Below are positions 1 to 5,527 of a stretch of DNA of 5,527 bases, one piece after another. The notes under the pieces are model-generated. The model ran no database searches. It had not been told where the DNA came from and was given only the letters and a program-made list of their open reading frames with translations. Location: assembly GCA_002688185.1 (NCBI GenBank), contig NZCE01000007.1, positions 3,035-8,561 of the forward strand. The letters are read 5' to 3'. Position 1 is the stretch's first letter. Each line of letters begins with the position of its first letter. The translations under genes were made by a program, and so were the position numbers. This stretch comes from Spirochaetales bacterium. GTDB taxonomy: Bacteria > Spirochaetota > Spirochaetia > ARS1246.

Positions 1-299
1 GCGGCAAGCCTCAGCGATGCGCCACGCCATCCCAATGCTGCTACCACCTGACCATGACTGTATGCCAGGCATTTCAGATTGCATCCGGGCAGTCCTTTAC
101 ATCCCAGATGGTGATACTTATCCACCAGGCAATTCCACAACGGCCCCCGTTCACCTCGGGAAACTAATTCTATGGAAATCGGTTTCAGCTCCCTCAACTC
201 TGCGACTATTGGCGACCGGTCTATATTCACCGTGCAGTTCCTCGATGGTATGGATGACCCTTGAGAAATGAGCAGAAACCCCGACCGCACCACACGCCG
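1..299 (-). pseudogene. DUF4338 (DruA-like) gene fragment, running off the left edge
   Basis: Read on the minus strand, one frame stays open from 299 to the window edge. It shows the core of the DUF4338 family, the domain of DruA in the Druantia anti-phage system and of many mobile or multi-copy genes. Recognisable pieces in order are PIVAELRELKPISIELVSRG, then LWNCLVDKYHHLG (140-102; family form close to LWNeLvdrYHYLG), then LPG, then GQVVAALGW. The usual following RD..IGW segment would lie beyond the edge. A stop codon at 302-300 closes the frame upstream. The only near starts are GTG codons at 293 and 290, without a convincing ribosome binding site. The amino-terminal part typical of the family (roughly a hundred residues before the WN motif) is not found in this frame. 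I therefore infer a truncated or decayed copy. A short intact variant cannot be excluded because the carboxyl end is unseen. The family assignment rests on remembered motifs. Confidence 0.66.
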
Positions 300-611
300 T
301 CATTTTGGGCGGGTCTTGGATTGAGATACGCCCTTTATCAGTGCTGCCAAGTGATTGTATAATTTTTTCAGAAAAGATTTACCGGGCAAAGTATCGCTGT
401 AGTGCTTGGGTCCTTGGAATCTGGGTATGAAACCGCGCTGCTTTATGAATTAACTTCAATGCGGGATACAGGTCTCTGCGATCTCTCTGCGTGAACTTCT
501 TCCGGAATCTTTCGGAATCGAAAAAAGGCGCATCCGCCGTGGACTTGACTAAAGAATAAAAATCGATAAGGTAAGAGGCATAAATTTCCCAGAGGAGTCC
601 TATAAAAAGCT
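300..611. other. Gene-free stretch between the DUF4338 fragment and the small membrane gene
   Basis: I see no convincing gene here. On the plus strand a 43-codon frame (363-494) is open and reads like protein in its second half (LGSLESGYETALLYELTSM), but it has no good start or ribosome binding site and matches no family I recognise. It may be another gene remnant. A TTGACT at 545-550 resembles the -35 boxes used elsewhere in the window, but the best -10 (TAAGGT, 567-572, spacing 16) is poor, so a promoter for the next gene is only possible. The purine-rich GAGGAG at 592-597 is the likely, rather distant, ribosome binding site of that gene. No tRNA or repeat array is seen. Confidence 0.5.
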
Positions 612-899
612 ATGATCGCACTCATTGTCGGTATCATCTGCGTAGTATTTGCTGTTTATTCTGTCCTTCCCATTGAAGGGTGGGGGTTGCGCTGGTGGGA
701 TGAAGTACTCTTGGTTCTAAAGGGCGGGGTGCCGCTCGTTGCACTCTTCATAGGCCTAATCGCCGTGCTTATTGGTGTTGCTGATATTAGAGATCGCATA
801 GAGGCAAAAAAAGAGGAAGAGGAAGAGGAAAAAGCGGAGGAATCTGAGAGCTCGGAAGCTGATAGCCCCTCGCCTGAGAGCGCGGAACGCGATTCTTAA
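612..899 (+). CDS. Small two-helix membrane protein with acidic tail, function unknown
   Basis: This 95-residue protein belongs to no family I can name. Residues 1-20 are hydrophobic (IALIVGIICVVFAVYSVLP) and form a first membrane helix. A tryptophan-rich loop follows (GWGLRWWD, 23-30), then a second hydrophobic helix at about 39-58. The rest (60-95) is a charged, low-complexity tail rich in Glu and Ser, beginning ADIRDRIEAKK and continuing with a run of seven Glu. The acidic run is encoded partly by three tandem GAGGAA units (813-830). The fold resembles small inner-membrane proteins with a cytosolic tail, and the topology is inferred. GAGGAG at 592-597 lies 14 bases before the ATG, longer than ideal. 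The gene stands alone: a terminator follows about 100 bases after its stop. The coding call rests on start, clean hydrophobic pattern and terminator context. Confidence 0.75.
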   Translation: MIALIVGIICVVFAVYSVLPIEGWGLRWWDEVLLVLKGGVPLVALFIGLIAVLIGVADIRDRIEAKKEEEEEEKAEESESSEADSPSPESAERDS

Positions 900-998
900 G
901 AAGAGCGAATAACCGGATACCACTAGTTTCAATAATCCGGAATGGCTGGAAGCAGTCCTTCGGTGTATTCATGTCTGCCCAATCGCGGCCGGTCGGCG

Positions 999-1032
999 GA
1001 CACCCTCTCTTCTAGAGGGTGTCTCTTTTTTT
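999..1032 (+). terminator. Intrinsic terminator after the small membrane gene
   Basis: A perfect 10-bp stem, GACACCCTCT (999-1008) with AGAGGGTGTC (1014-1023), encloses a 5-base loop and is followed by TC and seven T (1026-1032). This is a standard Rho-independent terminator for plus-strand transcription. It separates the 612-899 gene from rplM-rpsI. Confidence 0.93.
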
Positions 1033-1033
1033 C

Positions 1034-1063
1034 TTGACATAACTCAATGATTATGCAAATATT
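1034..1063 (+). promoter_or_regulatory. Probable sigma-70 type promoter for rplM-rpsI
   Basis: A perfect -35 box TTGACA (1034-1039) is followed after 18 bases by AATATT (1058-1063), which fits four of six -10 positions. The same TTGAC(A/T)-18-xATATT layout is seen upstream of eno. It begins two bases after the T-tract of the terminator and lies about 40 bases before the rplM start. The -35 is strong and the -10 is moderate. Confidence 0.55.
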
Positions 1064-1101
1064 TCTCCCCACGTTGCTTGAAATAAGGTAAGAGATTATA
1101 C

Positions 1102-1530
1102 ATGAAAACGATTTTTAAGAATCCGAGGGAAGTAACGCGCAGTTGGTATCTGATCGACGCGGAAGGAAAAACCCTTGGCAAAATCGCCGCAAAAGCGGCA
1201 GCGTTGTTGAGAGGGAAGCACAAAGCAGAGTACACTCCACATCAGGAAGTTGGGGATTACGTGATAATTGTTAATTCCGCTAAGGCCGTTTTGACGGGTC
1301 GAAAGGCGCAGCAGAAGATGTACCATAGACATTCGGGCTATCCGAGCGGACTAAGATCAGAAACATATGAGAAAGTGTTGGCACGCAAACCCGTGTTCCC
1401 CATGGAGCATGCGATCAGGGGCATGCTTCCTAAAGGCAGACTCGGTCGGAAGCTTTTTACCAATGTGAAGGTCTATGCGGATGCAAGGCACCCTCACGCG
1501 GCTCAACAGCCGGTAAAGATCGAGATATAG
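1102..1530 (+). CDS. rplM: Large ribosomal subunit protein L13 (uL13)
   Basis: L13 is an early-assembling protein of the 50S subunit that binds 23S rRNA. The 142-residue product has the usual bacterial length and is recognisable throughout: WYLIDAEGKTLGKIA (15-29), LLRGKHKAEYTPH (35-47), GDYVIIVNSAKAVLTG (51-66), the HSGYPSGL segment (76-83), the signature GMLPKGRLGRK (107-117) and the end motif HPHAAQQP (130-137). The canonical LGR of the first motif is LGK here, a mild change. The ATG at 1102 fits the family start. The ribosome binding site is weak (AAGG/AGAG near 1086-1094). It is the first gene of the classic rplM-rpsI pair, with rpsI 21 bases downstream, and the TTGACA promoter at 1034 probably drives both. 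Confidence 0.97.
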   Translation: MKTIFKNPREVTRSWYLIDAEGKTLGKIAAKAAALLRGKHKAEYTPHQEVGDYVIIVNSAKAVLTGRKAQQKMYHRHSGYPSGLRSETYEKVLARKPVFPMEHAIRGMLPKGRLGRKLFTNVKVYADARHPHAAQQPVKIEI

Positions 1531-1551
1531 AGGACAAAGAGGAGAATATAG

Positions 1552-1944
1552 GTGGCAGATAATTTGGCAGTGAGCACTGGAAGACGAAAAACCGCGGTAT
1601 CTCGCGTATTTCTCCGGTCAGGTAGCGGCGCTATCAAGGTCAATGGATTGAGTGCTGAAAAATACTTTGAGAATCCAAGCCTGTTGTACGTCGTAAAACA
1701 ACCTTTGGACGTAACCGACGCCCTTGCAAAGTATGATATTTTAATAAATACGAGCGGCGGAGGATTGACCGGCCAGGCTGGCGCATGCCGCCACGGCATC
1801 GCGCGTGCTTTGGCAAGCGTTGATGAGGCAAATATCCGGCCTCTGCGGGCTAGCGGGTTTCTTACGCGGGACCCCAGAATGGTAGAGAGAAAAAAATATG
1901 GGCGCCGGGGTGCAAGAAGAAGATTCCAGTTTTCAAAGCGCTGA
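1552..1944 (+). CDS. rpsI: Small ribosomal subunit protein S9 (uS9)
   Basis: S9 sits in the head of the 30S subunit, and its carboxyl tail reaches towards the P-site tRNA. The 130-residue product carries the family marks in order: STGRRKTAVSRVFLR near the start, an internal IKVNG and YF region, GGGLTGQAGACRHGIARAL (66-84), RASGFLTRDPRMVERKKYG, and the conserved basic end RRRFQFSKR. The start is GTG. I chose it because AGAGGAG at 1538-1544 sits 7 bases upstream and the length then matches the family. It follows rplM by 21 bases in the usual order. Its last 47 bases are also open in the frame of recX, so an upstream recX start inside rpsI cannot be excluded. Confidence 0.97.
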   Translation: MADNLAVSTGRRKTAVSRVFLRSGSGAIKVNGLSAEKYFENPSLLYVVKQPLDVTDALAKYDILINTSGGGLTGQAGACRHGIARALASVDEANIRPLRASGFLTRDPRMVERKKYGRRGARRRFQFSKR

Positions 1945-1963
1945 TATCGTCGTAAACATTCAG

Positions 1964-2563
1964 ATGGGGGTCGGAGGAAGGCGCAAAATAGTGCTTTCAT
2001 CCGGCTCTTCTTTTTTTGTTCCAGTCGAAACTCTCGCCAAAATAGGGATTGTCATAGGATCAGAACTTTCTGAAGAGCAAATCCGCCTCCTCGAAATGTC
2101 CGACCAAATTAATGCCATCAGAATCAAGGCTTTCGATTATCTCGCGCGGCGGGATCACAGTGTCTGGGAGCTATCGAGGAAGCTCGACCGTCGCGGTTTC
2201 GGGCGAGATCTGGTCGCCAGGGCGTTGCGTGAGTTGCAGGACCGAGGGCATGTTGATGATGCCAGGTTTGCTGAACGCTGGGTAAAAGGTAGACTTTCCC
2301 GGCATCCTGAAGGCGCATCCCGGCTTAAAGCCGGACTGCGATCGCGGGGCGTGGACCGCAGAACGATTGATCAAGTTGTTGAGGAAATTTTCGATGAGGA
2401 GCTTGAGCAGAAGTCCCTATTTGAAGCGGCGGAAAAGATCCTCCGGAGAAAAAAGATGGACCGCGGAGACCTGCTGAAGGCCCTAGTTGCGAGGGGCTTT
2501 TCCTACAGAAAGACCGTTTTATACCTTGAGGACAACCATTTTGCGGGAAAAAAAGATAATTGA
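1964..2563 (+). CDS. recX: Regulatory protein RecX
   Basis: RecX is a small all-helical protein that binds RecA filaments and modulates recombination and SOS activity in the cytosol. The product has its tandem three-helix repeats: FDYLARRDHSVWELSRKLDR (57-76), LQDRGHVDDARFAERWVKGR (91-110) with the hallmark DD.RFA, then a G.SRL...L..RGV repeat (118-130) and a final ALVARGFSY segment. An amino-terminal extension (KIVLSSGSSFFVPVETLAKI, then GSELSEEQI) resembles the longer Firmicutes-type RecX, giving 199 residues against about 166 in E. coli. The start is uncertain. ATG 1964 keeps the first strand but has no clear ribosome binding site. GTG 1991 has GGAGGAAGG (1973-1981) 9 bases upstream. An ATG at 1898 would overlap rpsI. 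Placement 19 bases after rpsI suggests co-transcription with ribosomal genes. No recA is in view. Confidence 0.88.
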   Translation: MGVGGRRKIVLSSGSSFFVPVETLAKIGIVIGSELSEEQIRLLEMSDQINAIRIKAFDYLARRDHSVWELSRKLDRRGFGRDLVARALRELQDRGHVDDARFAERWVKGRLSRHPEGASRLKAGLRSRGVDRRTIDQVVEEIFDEELEQKSLFEAAEKILRRKKMDRGDLLKALVARGFSYRKTVLYLEDNHFAGKKDN

Positions 2564-2588
2564 CTATCACCTGGTGACGCGATACACT
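2560..2588 (+). promoter_or_regulatory. Probable promoter of the response-regulator pair
   Basis: TTGACT (2560-2565) is followed after 17 bases by TACACT (2583-2588), a four-of-six -10. It overlaps the recX stop codon (2561-2563). The predicted transcript would start near 2595, giving a leader of about 45 bases before the ATG at 2639. The same TTGACT -35 is found before proS. Confidence 0.5.
2567..2577. promoter_or_regulatory. Short palindrome in the promoter spacer, candidate operator
   Basis: TCACC-T-GGTGA is a perfect 5+1+5 dyad lying between the -35 and -10 boxes. MerR-family regulators bind dyads in exactly this place, and the next gene encodes a protein with a MerR/excisionase-like HTH, so autoregulation is a reasonable inference. 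A second short dyad, CACTC (2585-2589) with GAGTG (2596-2600), covers the -10 and predicted start site. Both are short enough to arise by chance. Confidence 0.3.
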
Positions 2589-2638
2589 CTATGTTGAGTG
2601 GGCGAAATCTCACACCCCAAAACTTAAAAGGTCGGTAA

Positions 2639-3247
2639 ATGGCTAAGCAGGGCAAGAAAGTTCGGATATTTTCGGCGTTGGAGGTTGCAAACATCTGCGG
2701 CGTTGTCAATCAAACTGCTATCAACTGGATTAAGAACGGCCACTTAAAGGCATTTACCACGCCTGGCGGTCAATATCGGGTTTATGCAGAGGATCTTCAT
2801 GAATTCCTCAGCTCAAGGGGCATGCGAGTGCCTGATGAGATCGAGGAAATCGCCGGGGGTCGGTGTATCCTAATCGTTGAAGATGAGGAAAATCTGAATA
2901 ATATGTTGAAGGAGCTATTTCTACGCACTTTGCCGGACTATGAAGTTTTTCAAGCTCTTGATGGCTATGAAGCCGGCAGACTGATATCCGAAAGGCGACC
3001 TTCGATCATCGTTCTTGATATGAGTCTTCCCGGTGTTGATGGTCACGAGCTAATCGGACGCATAAAGCAGGATGAAAACCTCAAAAATCCCCGGATTATC
3101 GCCATGAGCGGCATGAGCGGAGAAATTGCAGAACGGGAGAAAATCCTCGAGGAAGGCGCCGACTTGTTCCTGACTAAGCCTGTTAATTCTGATGAGCTCG
3201 TTGAATCGGTCAGAACCCTTCTGGAGGGAGGACAGGTGCGTGGCTGA
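2639..3247 (+). CDS. MerR/excisionase-type HTH fused to a response-regulator receiver domain
   Basis: This 202-residue protein appears to be a DNA-binding response regulator with the DNA-binding part first. Residues 10-57 form a winged-helix-like HTH of the MerR/excisionase type: FSALEVANICGVVNQTAINW, then KNGHLKAFTTPGGQYRVYAE and DLHEFL. After a short linker (58-74) comes a receiver domain (75-197). It is complete: acidic pair E81/D82, phospho-acceptor D127 in VLDMSLPGVDG, Ser157 in AMSGMSG at the Thr/Ser position, and K180 in LTKPVN. It should therefore accept phosphate from a kinase or small donor. The ATG has AAGG at 2628-2631 with good spacing. Its last 8 bases overlap the next receiver gene. 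The targets and the partner kinase are unknown, and the domain order is the reverse of OmpR or NarL types. Confidence 0.88.
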   Translation: MAKQGKKVRIFSALEVANICGVVNQTAINWIKNGHLKAFTTPGGQYRVYAEDLHEFLSSRGMRVPDEIEEIAGGRCILIVEDEENLNNMLKELFLRTLPDYEVFQALDGYEAGRLISERRPSIIVLDMSLPGVDGHELIGRIKQDENLKNPRIIAMSGMSGEIAEREKILEEGADLFLTKPVNSDELVESVRTLLEGGQVRG

Positions 3248-3590
3248 TGAGATTACGGTTCTCATCGTAGAGGACGAGGACGCAGTCCGCCTTACGCTTC
3301 GTGACTATCTCACAAAGTCCGGATTTCACGTATTTGTTGCCTCCGACGGTGCCGGAGCCATCGAGCAGATGCTTGATCACGACGTGGACGTAATTGTAAG
3401 CGATTATCGGATGAATATTCTTGGCGGACATTACTGGATTCGATTTCTGCAGAAATATTGCCCGGATCAAAGGGTCATAATTACCAGTGCGTACCTTGAC
3501 GGGAATGTGGAGATCCCCTATCCAATCCTCCGCAAACCCTTTGATTTTGCGGAATTGGCACAGCGGATTAAGGCGTTGGTCACAAATTAA
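3240..3590 (+). CDS. Stand-alone response-regulator receiver protein
   Basis: This 116-residue protein is a single receiver domain with no output domain, like CheY or Spo0F, so it probably acts through protein contacts or as a phosphate relay. Visible marks are VLIVEDED (acidic E11/D12), phospho-acceptor D55 in VIVSDYRMN, T82/S83 in VIITSAY, and K99 in LRKPFDF. The loop after D55 is unusual: the common MPxxDG is replaced by MNILGGHYW. I chose GTG at 3240 because GGAGGGAGGA (3223-3232) lies 7 bases upstream and the domain begins at once. An upstream ATG at 3192 would add 16 residues with no domain. The start overlaps the stop of the preceding gene by 8 bases, so translation of the two regulators is probably coupled and their levels matched. 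Confidence 0.87.
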   Translation: MADEITVLIVEDEDAVRLTLRDYLTKSGFHVFVASDGAGAIEQMLDHDVDVIVSDYRMNILGGHYWIRFLQKYCPDQRVIITSAYLDGNVEIPYPILRKPFDFAELAQRIKALVTN

Positions 3591-3657
3591 CCGTTCCTGA
3601 ACACTTGGCATTCAAAGCAACGAGTGCTCAGTGGTGGTCTTGAGCATTACCCCAAGT

Positions 3658-3945
3658 ATGTCCAAAGATTCAGTCGTCGCCTACCACGTAATTTTATCCG
3701 GCCGCGTTCAAGGCGTCGGTTTCCGATATTCAACACGGCAGGTCGCCGTGAGATTGGGCGTGTGCGGCTGGGTGCGCAACACGCCCGACGGCTCGGTTGA
3801 GTTGGTCTGTGAAGGTAGCAAGGATCGGATCGAGAGGCTACTAAAATGGCTGAAAAGCGGCCCGCCGGGGTCATATGTTACTAATATAGATAAAAGACAA
3901 ATTTCCGCCCAGAGGGCTTTCCATTCGTTTACCGTAGAGGTCTAA
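3658..3945 (+). CDS. acyP: Acylphosphatase
   Basis: Acylphosphatase hydrolyses the carboxyl-phosphate bond of acyl phosphates such as acetyl phosphate, carbamoyl phosphate or 1,3-bisphosphoglycerate in the cytosol. The 95-residue product has the normal small size and both signatures: GRVQGVGFRYSTR (15-27) with the phosphate-binding loop and catalytic Arg23, and GWVRNTPDGSVELVCEG (37-53) with catalytic Asn41. I chose ATG 3658, which gives the family length. GTG 3631 would add nine residues, and neither start has a good ribosome binding site. It follows the receiver gene by 67 bases on the same strand, so it may share the transcript. It converges on eno, with only 15 bases between the stop codons and no visible terminator. 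Confidence 0.93.
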   Translation: MSKDSVVAYHVILSGRVQGVGFRYSTRQVAVRLGVCGWVRNTPDGSVELVCEGSKDRIERLLKWLKSGPPGSYVTNIDKRQISAQRAFHSFTVEV

Positions 3946-3960
3946 GCGGGGCAATTTCAA

Positions 3961-5367
<1,407 letters not shown>

Positions 5368-5372
<5 letters not shown>

Positions 5373-5397
5373 TGCATGCAAATGCAAGCCATACAAT
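5368..5397 (+). promoter_or_regulatory. Probable proS promoter
   Basis: TTGACT (5368-5373) is followed after 18 bases by TACAAT (5392-5397), five of six. This is the mirror image of the eno promoter in position and spacing. The predicted start site, about 5404, leaves a leader of only some 9 bases before the ATG at 5413. That would explain why no ribosome binding site is seen there. Confidence 0.6.
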
Positions 5398-5412
5398 TAC
5401 CCTCAAGATACC

Positions 5413-5527
5413 ATGAAGTACTCGAGTCTGTTTGGAAAAACCTACCGTGAAGTGCCCCACGAGCTCCGAGCGAGGAGCCAGATACTCCTCGTGCAGGGAG
5501 GCTATGTCCGGTCCCTGGGGAAGGGGC
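5413..5527 (+). CDS. proS: Prolyl-tRNA synthetase, first 38 codons, cut by the right edge
   Basis: The frame from ATG 5413 is open to the window edge and gives MKYSSLFGKTYREVPHE followed by ILLVQGGYVRSLGKG. This matches the start of bacterial class II prolyl-tRNA synthetases, whose usual pattern is M-(K/R)-(Y/W)-S-x-L-F-x-K-T-x-R-E-x-P, then S-H-x-L-L-L-R-A-G-(F/Y)-I-R-x-L-x-x-G-(I/L)-Y. The enzyme charges tRNA-Pro with proline in the cytosol. The catalytic motifs 2 and 3 and any editing domain lie outside the window. There is no clear ribosome binding site before the ATG, in line with the very short predicted leader. The gene is divergent from eno and shares the symmetric promoter region with it. 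Truncation is due to the window only. Confidence 0.88.
   Translation, partial: MKYSSLFGKTYREVPHELRARSQILLVQGGYVRSLGKG

Noticed and set aside
17..271. Plus-strand 84-codon open frame at the left edge
   Set aside because: It is antisense to the DUF4338 fragment, whose minus-strand frame carries recognisable family motifs; the plus frame shows none.
521..532. GGCG-CATC-CGCC hairpin with a T-run on the minus strand, possible minus-strand terminator
   Set aside because: The stem is four base pairs and no minus-strand gene lies just upstream of it to terminate.
913..940. CCGGAT / ATCCGG inverted repeat after the small membrane gene
   Set aside because: Six base pairs with a 16-base loop and no T-tract; the strong terminator at 999-1032 already explains transcript ending.
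566..1094. The 12-base string ATAAGGTAAGAG occurring at 566-577 and 1083-1094 upstream of two genes
   Set aside because: It sits at different distances from the two start codons and promoters, and a purine-rich match of this length may be coincidence.
3625..3646. Inverted repeat TGCTCA ... TGAGCA between the receiver gene and acyP, possible terminator
   Set aside because: The stem is only six base pairs with a 10-base loop and no T-tract follows, so it does not qualify as an intrinsic terminator.
5420..5527. Structured-RNA impression (CACGAG/CTCGTG and CAGGGA/TCCCTG pairings) at the right edge
   Set aside because: The stretch is explained as the first codons of proS; the pairings are most likely by-products of G+C-rich codons.

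Overview
The window is a bacterial chromosomal segment of moderate G+C. It is built mainly from housekeeping genes: ribosomal proteins L13 and S9, RecX, acylphosphatase, enolase and the first codons of prolyl-tRNA synthetase. No phylum can be fixed from the sequence. The gene mix, a reversed-order HTH plus receiver regulator and a small two-helix membrane protein would suit an uncultured deep-branching lineage (Omnitrophota-like is my guess, held weakly).

Left part (1-1032). On the minus strand, running off the left edge, is a fragment of a DUF4338 gene, the domain of the anti-phage Druantia protein DruA. Its amino-terminal part is missing. About 310 bases without a convincing gene follow. 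Next is a plus-strand gene for a 95-residue membrane protein with an acidic tail, closed by a clear intrinsic terminator.

Middle (1034-3945). A TTGACA promoter placed directly behind that terminator drives rplM-rpsI, with recX just downstream. A second promoter overlaps the recX stop codon and precedes two overlapping response-regulator genes. The first is a MerR/excisionase-type HTH fused to a receiver domain, the second a stand-alone receiver. A short palindrome lies in the promoter spacer. An acylphosphatase gene follows on the same strand. No histidine kinase is in view.

Right part (3961-5527). Enolase lies on the minus strand, convergent with the acylphosphatase gene and only 15 bases from it. 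It is divergent from proS, which starts at 5413 and runs off the right edge. The eno-proS gap holds the most striking signal. A perfect 16-bp inverted repeat has outer ends that form the -35 boxes of two outward-facing promoters. The -35 and -10 boxes of both promoters are exactly mirror-symmetric about position 5345. This suggests joint control of a glycolytic gene and an aminoacyl-tRNA synthetase gene.
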